The notes under the pieces: generated by a model
Seen by the model: only the letters and a program-made list of their open reading frames with translations
Databases searched by the model: none
Told to the model about the DNA's origin: nothing
In this document: positions 18,050 through 27,534 of the stretch, piece after piece
Position numbering within the stretch: position 1 is the first letter of the stretch
Layout: each line of letters begins with the position of its first letter
Program-made: the position numbers and the translations under genes
Assembly (NCBI GenBank): GCA_964501365.1
Contig: CAZCST010000039.1
Location: forward strand, 124,001 to 188,000
DNA from: CAZAMB01 sp964501365
GTDB taxonomy: Bacteria; Planctomycetota; Phycisphaerae; UBA1845
DNA length: 64,000 nucleotides
Direction: 5' to 3'

Positions 18050-18201
18050 TCGAAAACTACGCGATTTCTCTGCGTCCTCCGCACCTCCGCGGTGTATGCC
18101 GTTTCCGCTTCGTCAATCGAAAATCGAAAATCGCAAATCGACAATTTTCCCGATCCTCGAAGTGTCGGATTGGGCGTTTCAGCCGCTGCATTACTGCCTG
18201 T
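18050..18201. repeat. AATCGAAAATCG-type tract between convergent genes
   Basis: At about 18115-18147 there is a degenerate tandem of TCGAAAATCG / CAAATCGACAA units. No terminator with a clear T run is visible between the two convergent genes. Confidence 0.45.
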
Positions 18202-19416
18202 CTATTCAGCCACCTGATGGATGGAGACGCCGAGGATGTTGGCGTTGCCGGCCTTGATGCGGCGGAGGGCGTCTTCCTGCAGCGGGACCGTGAGCTTGAT
18301 GTGGGCACAGGCGGCATCGCCGCCTTCGCAGATGACATTTTCCATCTCTTCGACGTTTACGCCAGCCAGGCTGATCTCATTGAGCGTATGGGCCAGCACG
18401 CCGGGGCGATTGAGATGACGCACACCCAGTACGTACCGGGCGCGGGATTTGGCGGCCAGGTTCACGCAATTGAGCACTCGCCCGGTGTGCAGATACTCCT
18501 GCACGATGCGGACGGTTTCGGAGGCGATGGCATCCTGGGCCTGATCGGTCGAGGCACCGATGTGATGCGTGCCGTAGACGATTCCGCCGGCGTCCATGAT
18601 GGCCGCGCGGAATTCAGCCGTGCCGCCGCTGGGCTCGTCCGGAAATACGTCGAGACCCACGCGAAGATTTTTTTCGCGGATTGCGGTGGCGAGTGCGGCG
18701 TAGTCCAGGACGTCAGCCCGGGCTGTGTTAATGAGGTAACTGCCGGCGGCGAGCTGGTTGAGTACCTCGGCGTTAATGTGCTTTTTTGTTTCGGGCGCCG
18801 CGGCGAGGTGAATGGTGAGAATGTCGCTGCGCGAGGCCAGCTCGGCGGGGTTGCGACAATAGCCAATCCCCAGCTTGTCAGCCTGCTGGGGTGTAAACGA
18901 CCGGCTGCAGGCCGCAATCTCCAATTCGAAAGCCCTGGCCCTTTCGACAACCTCCAACCCTATGGATCCAAGTCCGACAATGCCCAGCGTCCTGCCCTTG
19001 AGCCCGCGAGCCTTGGAGTATTCCTTCTTGTTCCATTGTCCCTTTCGCAAATCCACAGTGTTGTCCACAACGCGGCGGTCCAAGGCCAGAATCAGGGCAA
19101 ACGTCAGTTCGGCCACGGCAATGGAATTTTTTCCCGGACAATTGGCCACGAGAATGCTGTGATGCGACGCGGCCGAGACATCGATGGTGTTGACGCCGGC
19201 GCCGGCGCGCACCACGACACTGAGAGTGTCGCCGGCGGCCAGCATGGGTTCGGTTACTTTGGTGCTTCGAACGATGAGGACGGCGCACTTTGTCGTGGCG
19301 ATGGCCTCAAGCAGAGCATCTCCATTGAGCTTGGGGTCGAAGATGACTTCGCAGCCCGCTTCGCGCAGGCGTTCCATCCCCCAGGACTCGAATTCGTCAG
19401 CTATGAGAATGCGCAT
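18202..19416 (-). CDS. serA: D-3-phosphoglycerate dehydrogenase-like protein with ACT domain
   Basis: A NAD-dependent 2-hydroxyacid dehydrogenase, 404 residues, expected to start serine synthesis from 3-phosphoglycerate. It has catalytic Arg in VRAGAGVN, the nucleotide motif GIVGLGSIG (about 145-153), a Glu region around VGLDVFPDEP and the catalytic His in GTHHIGAST. Residues about 330-404 form a C-terminal ACT domain (NRPGVLAHTLNEISLAGVNV), the usual serine-sensing module. It lies 75 nt downstream of a paralog that lacks ACT. Confidence 0.85.
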   Translation of the reverse strand: MRILIADEFESWGMERLREAGCEVIFDPKLNGDALLEAIATTKCAVLIVRSTKVTEPMLAAGDTLSVVVRAGAGVNTIDVSAASHHSILVANCPGKNSIAVAELTFALILALDRRVVDNTVDLRKGQWNKKEYSKARGLKGRTLGIVGLGSIGLEVVERARAFELEIAACSRSFTPQQADKLGIGYCRNPAELASRSDILTIHLAAAPETKKHINAEVLNQLAAGSYLINTARADVLDYAALATAIREKNLRVGLDVFPDEPSGGTAEFRAAIMDAGGIVYGTHHIGASTDQAQDAIASETVRIVQEYLHTGRVLNCVNLAAKSRARYVLGVRHLNRPGVLAHTLNEISLAGVNVEEMENVICEGGDAACAHIKLTVPLQEDALRRIKAGNANILGVSIHQVAE

Positions 19417-19491
19417 TTGTCGTGTCTCTCAAACCAATTTTCTGAAATCAAGGAATCGGCTTGAGTACTCTGCACACCCCCCGGCGAGACG

Positions 19492-20508
19492 TCAATATCG
19501 CAACACCCTGACCGACCCTGAGTCCGAACGTGCGACAGCGGGTGAGCCCGCAGCCGCCACGCAATTGCGCACCTCACCAGATCCCATAAACGTCTGAATG
19601 ATCGCCACCACCTCGTTCGCAATGGCATTTTGCGCCTGTTCGGTGGAGGCTCCCACATGGTGCGTCCCGTACACGTGCGGAATCTTGCCCACCGGGTCGT
19701 GAAATTCCGTATCTGACGCGCCCGGCTCATCCTCGTAAACATCCAGGGCGGCCCCGGCGATCTTGCCCAGCTGCACGGCGTAACCCAGTGCGGCCTCATC
19801 CACGACTCCGCCCCGACAGCAATTGATGACGAACGCCGTGGGCTTCAAAAGGGCTATTTCCGATTCTCCAATCATGTGCCGGGTTTCGGCTCCTCCGGGA
19901 ACATGCAGGGTGAGGAAATCGCTCTCGGCGATGAGATTTCTGAGCTCCATTCGCTGAATGCCCAGTTCGCTCTCGAATTGCGGGTGTGCCACGACGTCGG
20001 AGTAAATCAATCTCATGTCGAAGGCTTTTGCACGCTTGGCCACTTCGTACCCAATGCGCCCCAGTCCGACGATGCCCAATGTTCGGCCCTTCAATCCCCG
20101 GGCTTTGCTGTACTCTTTCTTGTTCCAGACGCTGCGACGCAAGTCTTCGGTCTCATCCACGATTCGGCGGTCAAGGGCAATCATCAGCCCCAGGGTCAGC
20201 TCGGCGACCGCCACGGAGTTTTGTCCGGGACAGTTGGAGACCCTTATTCCGTGCCGCGCCGCGGCCGCCAGATCAATGGTGTCCACTCCTGACCCCGCCC
20301 TGATGACCAATTGCAGGCATGGGGACACGCCCAGGTGGTATGCTGTAACCTGTGTACTCCGCACGACAAGCACATCGCACTCCGAAGATTGGATGGCATC
20401 TGCCAGCGCTTCTCCCTTGATTCCAGGCCGAACGAGAACTTCACATCCCTTTGCGATCAATGCGCGAATACCCTGTTCGGGAAACGAATCTGCAATTAGG
20501 ACTTTCAT
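19492..20508 (-). CDS. Second SerA-like dehydrogenase, without ACT domain
   Basis: A 338-residue paralog of the downstream gene. The start at 20508 is fixed by a perfect AAAGGAGGT ribosome site; the frame to 20715 is an over-extension. It has VIRAGSGVDTIDL, GIVGLGRIG and GTHHVGAST, so the active site looks complete. The stretch VWNKKEYSKARGLKGRTLG is shared almost exactly with the neighbour, pointing to a tandem duplication followed by loss or gain of the ACT domain. The two may act on the same or on different 2-hydroxyacids; this cannot be settled from sequence. Confidence 0.83.
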   Translation of the reverse strand: MKVLIADSFPEQGIRALIAKGCEVLVRPGIKGEALADAIQSSECDVLVVRSTQVTAYHLGVSPCLQLVIRAGSGVDTIDLAAAARHGIRVSNCPGQNSVAVAELTLGLMIALDRRIVDETEDLRRSVWNKKEYSKARGLKGRTLGIVGLGRIGYEVAKRAKAFDMRLIYSDVVAHPQFESELGIQRMELRNLIAESDFLTLHVPGGAETRHMIGESEIALLKPTAFVINCCRGGVVDEAALGYAVQLGKIAGAALDVYEDEPGASDTEFHDPVGKIPHVYGTHHVGASTEQAQNAIANEVVAIIQTFMGSGEVRNCVAAAGSPAVARSDSGSVRVLRY

Positions 20509-20781
20509 AAAATGACCTCCTTTGGGACCGTACTCAACCGTCCGAACAATTGGTCCAGCACGTCGAATGCCAGGAGGACGAAAAAACACCGGCAAATATT
20601 GGATTTCCTGCGCAAATGACAGCGGATTTTTACGCAGGTCTGGCAAGACCCCTTTTCGGACTGGAATGGGCTTGTGCGAACTCGATCCAAAACGCCGCTG
20701 CGCGGATCGACCCAAAGGATGTCAACCTTATATCAATCGACGATCATTCATTATTGCGAATGCTTCCCAATAACTCATTCC

Positions 20782-23607
20782 TCACGTGGGCGGTTTGGGC
20801 TGCTCGGCCTCCTCCTTGATGACAGTGACGGGCGCGATCTTTTCAAGGTCGGCCTGCACCGCAGCGGCCTCGCCGACCACCACGATGACGAGCTTGTCCT
20901 TGTCGATCAATTTGTTCGCCACTTCATATAGCTTGTCCACACTGGTCTCCTTCACGCCGTTCAGAAAACGCGTGAGGTAGTCCTTGGGAAGCCCCGCGTA
21001 TTCGATGAGCCAGAGGTCGCCGACAACCTGGCCCGGGGTTTCGCGATTCCCGGCGAAGCTGCCCGCGAGATAGGACTTGGCGACGTCCGCCTCGCTCTGC
21101 TCAGGCGGCGAGGCTTCCAGCCGGTCGATCTCGTTGAGGATGACCTTGAGCGTGTCGGCGGTCGTGGGGTTCTTCGTAAACGTCGAAATTGTGAACGATC
21201 CCGCAAAGCGCTGCGCGCTCCACCCGCCGCGAGCGCCGTAAGTCAACCCTTTGTCCACGCGGATGGCGTGGTTGAGCCGGCTGCTGAAGCTGCCCCCGAA
21301 GATTTGCGAGAGCACGACCGTTGGGAAGTAGTCGGGTTCTTTCCGCGTGATTCCACGGGCGCCGACGCGAATCTGGCTCTGCACCGAACCGGGCCGATCC
21401 ACCAGATAAATGTGCGTGGGGCCCGGCTCCGGGAACGGCGGAGTCATCATCGCGGTCTTCTCGCCATCGACCTTCCAGTCTCCGAAGTTCTTTTGAGCAA
21501 GGTCCTTCGCGGCCGCAGGCTCGATGTCGCCTGCCACGTACAACACGCAGGAGTCGGGTCGGACAAAGGTGTTCCACCACGCCTTGAGGTCGTTGACTTG
21601 AAGCGCCTGCACGTTGGCGGGTTCGCCGATCGCCGTGCGCGAATAAGGATGCGATCCAAACACCAGTTTGCGAAGTTCGCGGTCGGCGGCGTACTCCGGC
21701 GTCTTGGCCTGGATCATCAGGCCCAGCAGTTCCTGCTGCCGCAGAATCTCCAGCTCTTTGTCAGGGAATGTCGGCGTGCGTACGACCTCGGCCATCAGCT
21801 TGATCGCCGTGTCGAACTTGTCTGTGACGGACTGGGCGAACACGCTGGCCACGTCGATGGACGCGCCGCCACTAAGCGAAATCGCGTTGAACTCCAATTC
21901 CTCCGCCAGTTCTGCGGCGGTGTGACCAGCCGAACCCTTGGTGATCATTTCGGAGGCCAGGTACGCCGTTCCAGGCTTCTGCTCGGTCCATGCCCCATTC
22001 AGGATTCCCAACGACGCCGTGATATATGGAATTTCGTGATTCGGCACCACGACAACGCGCAAGCCGTTGGGAAGCGTGAATTCCTCACTGGGAAACTTGG
22101 GCACAGCCGCGAGCAGCGCTGCGGAAGGCGGCTCCTTGGGGAATGTATCGGGGCGCTTCAAGTCGGCACGGGCGCCGCCACGCTTGGCGACGCGATTGTC
22201 CTTGGGCGGCGGGACCGGCTCTGCGCCTTCGTCAACTTCGCTGCCCTTTCCACCGAAGAGGGACTTGAGCACGCCTCCCAGTTCGGGCTGGACGGTCGCA
22301 GCGGTTTCACGTTCTTTGACCAGGTAGATCTTTGCGACGCGAAGCAGGTCGTCGGTAGTGACGGCCCGGATTTTCGCCAGCCGCAGATTGGCCTTGTCCG
22401 CTCCGCCCTGAAGCACCTCATAATTTCCGAGGAGTTGAGCCTTGTTTTCCACGGTCAGGGCGTTCATCACTTCCTGCGAAAGCAACTGGTTTTTCACCTT
22501 GTCCAGTTCCCGCTGCGTCACCGGTTCGTTGCGCACTTTTTCCATGTGTCCGCGAATCGCATCCATGACCTTCTGCTTGTTGCCCCACGGCATGATGACC
22601 GCGCCTGCGCCGGCAATACCGTCGTCTTCCAGGCCAAACGCACCGGCCACTGCGATCTGCGCAATCTGCTGGTCCTTGACGAGATCCTTGTAGAGTCGGC
22701 TGCTTTCACCCCCGCCGACGATAGTCATCAGCATTTGCAAGGGCAGCGAGTCATCGTGCTCCTCAGGAACGCCGCGATAGACAAGACCGATGATGGGGGC
22801 AGGCCCCTTCTTTTCCGGGATGGTAACGCTGCGCGGCTCGGTCTGCGGAGGTTCTTTGATGCTCAGTGCTTCGGGCTTGGGCATCTTGGGCAGCCACCCG
22901 AAGTACTTCTTTGCCTGGGCCTGTACGTCGGCATGCGTAATATCGCCCACGACGACCAGTGTCGCATTGGATGGTACGTAGTTTTTGTCCCAGAACAGCT
23001 GAAGCTCATCGATAGTGGCGGCCCGCAAATGCGGAATCTGACCGATCGGCGTCCACTGGTATGGATGCTGCTTGAAGATCACTGGGAGCAGCTTTTCCGG
23101 GACCGTTCCGTAGGGCGAATTCAGCGAGCCCATTCGCCGCTCCTCTTCAACGACGGCCCGCTCCTTATAGAAGCTCTCTTCGTCAATCTTCAGGAACGCC
23201 ATCCGCTCGGCCTCCAGCCACAAGGCAAGTTCAAGCTGATTCGACGGCAGCTCGTTGACATAGGTCGTGTTGTCGAAGCTGGTGTAGGCGTTGCAGTTTC
23301 CGCCGGTCTTGCGGATCGATTCAAAATGCTGCTCCGGACCGAGGACTTCCGTGCCGCGAAACATCATGTGCTCGAACATGTGGGCGAAGCCCTGTCGCTT
23401 GGCGTCTTCATTTTTCGAGCCGACGTGATACCAGACCTGCACGGCCACGATCGGACACGAATGGTCCTCCAAAGACAGCACCGTCAGGCCGTTGTCGAGG
23501 ACGATTTTCTGGAAATCGTATGGCTTCCCTGCCGCAAACAGGGGAACGCAGCAGCAAAGGGACAGCAGCAAAGTCGACGCAAATGCACGATCGAAAACAC
23601 GCCTCAT
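20782..23607 (-). CDS. M16 (pitrilysin-family) zinc protease, two-domain
   Basis: An exported protease of 941 residues. A signal peptide (to about residue 26) is followed by a first M16 domain with the inverted zinc motif HMFEH (residues 76-80) and the downstream ERAVVEEERR Glu, then an inactive-type half. A second M16 pair starts at about residue 510 (FTLPNGLRVVVVPNHEIPYITASL) and lacks HxxEH. The arrangement is like a fused pair of the heterodimeric PqqL/YmxG type. It stands alone with 220-270 nt gaps either side. Confidence 0.92.
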   Translation of the reverse strand: MRRVFDRAFASTLLLSLCCCVPLFAAGKPYDFQKIVLDNGLTVLSLEDHSCPIVAVQVWYHVGSKNEDAKRQGFAHMFEHMMFRGTEVLGPEQHFESIRKTGGNCNAYTSFDNTTYVNELPSNQLELALWLEAERMAFLKIDEESFYKERAVVEEERRMGSLNSPYGTVPEKLLPVIFKQHPYQWTPIGQIPHLRAATIDELQLFWDKNYVPSNATLVVVGDITHADVQAQAKKYFGWLPKMPKPEALSIKEPPQTEPRSVTIPEKKGPAPIIGLVYRGVPEEHDDSLPLQMLMTIVGGGESSRLYKDLVKDQQIAQIAVAGAFGLEDDGIAGAGAVIMPWGNKQKVMDAIRGHMEKVRNEPVTQRELDKVKNQLLSQEVMNALTVENKAQLLGNYEVLQGGADKANLRLAKIRAVTTDDLLRVAKIYLVKERETAATVQPELGGVLKSLFGGKGSEVDEGAEPVPPPKDNRVAKRGGARADLKRPDTFPKEPPSAALLAAVPKFPSEEFTLPNGLRVVVVPNHEIPYITASLGILNGAWTEQKPGTAYLASEMITKGSAGHTAAELAEELEFNAISLSGGASIDVASVFAQSVTDKFDTAIKLMAEVVRTPTFPDKELEILRQQELLGLMIQAKTPEYAADRELRKLVFGSHPYSRTAIGEPANVQALQVNDLKAWWNTFVRPDSCVLYVAGDIEPAAAKDLAQKNFGDWKVDGEKTAMMTPPFPEPGPTHIYLVDRPGSVQSQIRVGARGITRKEPDYFPTVVLSQIFGGSFSSRLNHAIRVDKGLTYGARGGWSAQRFAGSFTISTFTKNPTTADTLKVILNEIDRLEASPPEQSEADVAKSYLAGSFAGNRETPGQVVGDLWLIEYAGLPKDYLTRFLNGVKETSVDKLYEVANKLIDKDKLVIVVVGEAAAVQADLEKIAPVTVIKEEAEQPKPPT

Positions 23608-23745
23608 GTGAATGACTCCATCAAGATGGTCAGAAACTCATGTCTCGACGATTACTAGCATATTGCCCGGTGTTCGGAAAGTGCGAACAATGACTTAGCC
23701 TCGGAGCTTGCAATTTATGACGCATGGCTTTGGCTTGCTGATCCC

Positions 23746-23814
23746 GTCATCCCGAGCGTAGCGGGCCATCTACATGATTCTCACGATGAGTTCGTTCGCT
23801 GCGCTCAGGATGAC
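23746..23814. repeat. Dispersed GTCATCC inverted repeat downstream of pgi
   Basis: GTCATCCCGAGCG and CGCTCAGGATGAC flank about 43 nt and can fold as an imperfect hairpin. Words of this kind (GTCATCCTGAGCG) are common dispersed elements in many bacterial genomes. It sits 17 nt after the pgi stop, so it may also act in transcript ending or stability. Confidence 0.55.
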
Positions 23815-23830
23815 ACAGTTCGCACTTCGC

Positions 23831-25414
23831 TCATGATTGGATTCCAAATTGCGCCTGAAAAAAATCAGTTCCTTCCTCACGTCTGACTCCATGCAGTTGA
23901 GCTGTGGCGAGCCGCCGGAGGATGTGGAATACGCTTTCGGTTTGGTCAGGAGCGTGTATCGCATGAGCGATGTCCGAAGCGGTCTGAGATGTGCCGCGTG
24001 TGCGGGTCAAATGCACGATGATACGGGCCTGGAGATCAAGGAGCGCGGCGGCAGCTCTCTTTCCAGCCTCGACCCCGGGTTGGTGGTAGGCGTTTACGTC
24101 GATGAGTTCGGCGTAAAGGCCCACGGCACGCTCATACAGGGCGATCAACGCACCCAAGGCGCGGGCATTGAGGCGATCGAGCGTCAGGGTGATCGACTCG
24201 CGCCCATTCTCCGTCAGTGCGGCGCGCGTACCGTGCAGAAAGCCGTGTAGACAATCTCCGGCATGGAGCGTTGAGCCCTCGGCTCGCTCCGGCTCGGCAA
24301 GCACCTCGATGAAGTTGACGAAAAAGTCGTTGCGACCTTCGCGGAGTTGCTGCACATAGGAGTGCTGGTCGGTGCTGCCTTTGTTACCCAGTACCGTCAA
24401 TCCCTGGTGTACGACGTTACCTTTGCGGTCGCGCTCCTTGCCGATCGACTCCATGACGAGCTGCTGAAGATATTTTCCAAAGAGTGCGAGTCGGTCGGCG
24501 TAGGGAAGCACGACCATGTTGCGATCGCCGTGACCACTGCCCGCGTAGTACCACATGAGCGCGAGCAAGGCCGCGGGATTCTTCAGCATATCGGTTTCGC
24601 GCGTGGCTCGATCGCAGTCGCGTGCTCCGGCGATAAGTTCGTTGATGTCGAAACCCAGGAGAGCCGCCGGGAGCAAGCCGGCAGCAGATAGCACCGATGT
24701 CCGGCCGCCCACCCAATCCCACATGGGAAAGGTCGCCAGCCAGTGCTCGGTTGCGGCGTGCTTATGCAATTCACTGCCTTCCTGCGTGATGGCGACGGCA
24801 TGCCGGGGGAATGCCAGGCCCCGGCGATGATAGGCGGCTGCGGCTTCCAACATGCCGTTACGCGTTTCGGCGGTGCCGCCCGATTTCGACGTGACGATCG
24901 TCAGCGTCTGATCGAGCGACTCCTCCAACTCGCCCAGTGTGCGGGCAATGCCATCGGGGTCGGTGTTGTCGAGAAATCGCACCAGCATCATGTCGTCGAG
25001 GCCACCCAACGCATCAGCAAGAAGTTGCGGCCCAAGCGAGGAGCCGCCGATCCCTATGCAAAGCAGGAGATTGAATGATTCGCTTTTCGGCGGGCGGATC
25101 ACTCCGGAATGGACTTCGCCGGCGAACAGTTGAATGGCGTCAATGGTCCGATTGATGTCGCGGCGGATGTCGGGATCAGGCGCGAGACTCGAATCGCGCA
25201 ACCAATAATGGCCAACCATCCGATCCTCGTCGATGTTCGCCCTTTCGCCGGCCTCAAGCCGGTCCATTGCCGCGAAGGCCCGCGAAATGGGATCGCGCAT
25301 CCGATCGAGGAACGCCTCGTCAAAATTCATTCGGCTGAGGTCGAGCGACAAACCGAGTGCCGGCACATGGCATAAATACCTTTGGTATCGTTCCCACAAA
25401 TCGACGGTTTTCAC
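23831..25414 (-). CDS. pgi: Glucose-6-phosphate isomerase
   Basis: It interconverts glucose-6-phosphate and fructose-6-phosphate. Visible sites are CIGIGGSSLGPQ (about 122-133), VTSKSGGTAET, and GNKGSTDQHSY with catalytic His, all phosphosugar-binding SIS motifs in family order. At 527 residues it is in the usual range. The start codon overlaps the stop of the upstream transporter-acyltransferase gene (ATGA), so translation is coupled. It feeds the same fructose-6-phosphate pool as glmS. Confidence 0.93.
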   Translation of the reverse strand: MKTVDLWERYQRYLCHVPALGLSLDLSRMNFDEAFLDRMRDPISRAFAAMDRLEAGERANIDEDRMVGHYWLRDSSLAPDPDIRRDINRTIDAIQLFAGEVHSGVIRPPKSESFNLLLCIGIGGSSLGPQLLADALGGLDDMMLVRFLDNTDPDGIARTLGELEESLDQTLTIVTSKSGGTAETRNGMLEAAAAYHRRGLAFPRHAVAITQEGSELHKHAATEHWLATFPMWDWVGGRTSVLSAAGLLPAALLGFDINELIAGARDCDRATRETDMLKNPAALLALMWYYAGSGHGDRNMVVLPYADRLALFGKYLQQLVMESIGKERDRKGNVVHQGLTVLGNKGSTDQHSYVQQLREGRNDFFVNFIEVLAEPERAEGSTLHAGDCLHGFLHGTRAALTENGRESITLTLDRLNARALGALIALYERAVGLYAELIDVNAYHQPGVEAGKRAAAALLDLQARIIVHLTRTRGTSQTASDIAHAIHAPDQTESVFHILRRLATAQLHGVRREEGTDFFQAQFGIQS

Positions 25415-27357
25415 GATGCATTCTCCGGGCCTGCCGATGCCGATGGTTCAAGTCGGTGGTCGGTTTCGTCCTGCGCCGCTGGAGCCAGCGCCAGCACGGC
25501 CGCATAGATTTTCGCGGTGGCCGCTCGAATTGTCTCGCGCGATGGGTCGGCGGAGCGAAATTCGTCGAGATTGACGGGCCGCCCCCACCGAACCCGGGCA
25601 TGCTGCCGCGAAAACAAGCCACGTAGCACGCTTTGGTGCAAGGTCATGCCGCTGATGTACGCCGGCACGACCGTCGCCCCCGTCCTCAGCGCCATCATGG
25701 CCACTCCGTCCTTGGGACGCGGGATGACGCCGGGGTCGGGAATTCCGCCCTCAATGAAGATTCCCACAGCCCTCCCCTGCTCGATGTGGCGAAGGGCATG
25801 CTTGGTTGCGCCGGTCTCGCGCGTGCCCCGATGCACGGGAATACATTCCAGTGCCCGCACAAAAAAGCTCACGATGGGCCAACGGGCGTACTCGGCGGCA
25901 ATCATGAACGAAATCGCGCGGTAGGGTGCACCAGCGCATAGGAGCATGGGATCGGCGGCCGATACGTGGTTGGAGGTGACGATCACCGGGCCGGTACGGG
26001 GAACGGTTGGCCGGCCGATCCGCTGAAAGCGATACCAGAATTTCACGATGAACTCGTTGAGGTTTTCGCCGAGGTTCAAGGCCCAGCCATGCGGACCGCG
26101 ATGCAGGCGGATGGCCAGGACTGCGATACCGGCAAGGATCGCAATGATTGACACAATGCCCACGATCAACCCCGCCCAGCGGTCGAGACGCTGCCAGTGG
26201 GGAATGCCCAGGAATCCCGTCGCGACGAGCAAGGATGCGGTACAAATCAAATCGTTCACGCCGAAGACCCGGCCTCGAAACCGATTGGCAACAATGCGCT
26301 GAAGGAGGGTCTGAAGACTGGCCATCACCGATAAACCTGAGGCGCCGGCCAGCACGACTCCCACGCCGCCCAGTCCCTTGAGTGTGGACTTGTCCAGTGG
26401 CAGTGAAACGGAAAGTGCGAAGCAAGCCATCCCGATTCCGATGCCAAAGAGGCCCCAGGTTAGCGCGATTTCGCTCTTCAGTGCGTCGCCGAGCGAAATG
26501 ATGAAGGTCGCACCGATGATGAATCCCAATCCCAGCAAAGCCCGGTATATGCTGATCAACGTGTACGTGCCACCATACACATCACGGACCACGGCCGGGA
26601 TGACGCTAAGGATAAGCGGGCCGCAGAACCAGACCAGCGCGGCCACGGCGAGCAACTCGCGCACCCGGAAATGCGAAAGGACATAGTGAAACCCATTCGC
26701 GATTTCCTTGATTGCGCCCGTCTCACGTGCAAGAGGCGTTTCCAGCTTGGGCGGGCGCATGCACAGGACGAGGATGGCGCTCACGGCAAACGTCGCCGCG
26801 TCCAATCGGAACGGGACGCTCACCGGATATTTGTCCGCAAGGATGCCACCGACTCCCGCCGCGACCATGGTGGAGATGATTCCCAGGCCGCCGATCAAGC
26901 CATTGGCCCGCACAAGTTGCTGCGGAACGATCAACGTCGGGAGAAGCGCCAGTCGAGCGGGAGAAAACATGGCGGCGAAAATTCCCACCAGCGTAAACGG
27001 GAGATAGTGACCCCAGGAAACCCACTTGCCCGCAAGAGTGATCAATGCCCCGAATTCAAAAAAAATGGCCGCACGGGCCAGGTCGGCAAGGACCATGAGT
27101 GCCCGACGCGAGAAGCGGTCGGCCAGGCTCCCGGCAATGGGCGAAATAACCAGAAACGGCACGAAGAAGAAAAAGGTGATCCGGGCACTGATGGCGGTGA
27201 TATCGACGCCCGGATTCAGCGCATCCTGGGTCTTGAGGATGGCCATTTCCGACAGGTGGTCGCCGATGGCGCTGACGCCGTAGGCACACCAAAGAAGCAT
27301 GAAGTTGCGATTTTGAAACAATCCGAGCGGCTTCGGACTGTCATTTGCGTTTTGCAT
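25411..27357 (-). CDS. MFS transporter fused to a PlsC-type acyltransferase
   Basis: A 648-residue inner-membrane protein. Residues 1-410 form a 12-helix major-facilitator domain resembling LplT (lysophospholipid flippase), starting FQNRNFMLLWCAYGVSAIGD. Residues 430-620 are a glycerolipid acyltransferase with the HxxxxD motif in NHVSAAD and a degenerate FPEG-type motif in FIEGG. Together they suggest import and re-acylation of lysophospholipids in one chain, as E. coli LplT and Aas do as two proteins, but the AMP-binding acyl-ACP synthetase part of Aas is absent. It overlaps pgi by 4 nt. Confidence 0.82.
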   Translation of the reverse strand: MQNANDSPKPLGLFQNRNFMLLWCAYGVSAIGDHLSEMAILKTQDALNPGVDITAISARITFFFFVPFLVISPIAGSLADRFSRRALMVLADLARAAIFFEFGALITLAGKWVSWGHYLPFTLVGIFAAMFSPARLALLPTLIVPQQLVRANGLIGGLGIISTMVAAGVGGILADKYPVSVPFRLDAATFAVSAILVLCMRPPKLETPLARETGAIKEIANGFHYVLSHFRVRELLAVAALVWFCGPLILSVIPAVVRDVYGGTYTLISIYRALLGLGFIIGATFIISLGDALKSEIALTWGLFGIGIGMACFALSVSLPLDKSTLKGLGGVGVVLAGASGLSVMASLQTLLQRIVANRFRGRVFGVNDLICTASLLVATGFLGIPHWQRLDRWAGLIVGIVSIIAILAGIAVLAIRLHRGPHGWALNLGENLNEFIVKFWYRFQRIGRPTVPRTGPVIVTSNHVSAADPMLLCAGAPYRAISFMIAAEYARWPIVSFFVRALECIPVHRGTRETGATKHALRHIEQGRAVGIFIEGGIPDPGVIPRPKDGVAMMALRTGATVVPAYISGMTLHQSVLRGLFSRQHARVRWGRPVNLDEFRSADPSRETIRAATAKIYAAVLALAPAAQDETDHRLEPSASAGPENAS

Positions 27358-27534
27358 GTTGCATCCCGGTATTGGCGGCTGGATGCTAACCCGGAGGCCT
27401 GCGCGTGCCTAGTCGGCAATCTTGCTCCGGCAGCGTCGCCATTGTATGTTTTGCGGACTTTCGGCAAGGATATGAACATGCACGGGCGGGGCATCAAGGA
27501 AAAATGTCACGCCCTCAATGAGAAAGGATCAGTC

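Noticed and set aside
21268..23658. A 796-residue plus-strand frame
   Set aside because: Antisense to the M16 protease; the translation has no recognisable motif.
26671..27534. Upstream extension of the first cyclophilin-FKBP gene
   Set aside because: It overlaps the opposite MFS gene, is charged and low in motif content, and a signal peptide with a ribosome site begins at 27535.
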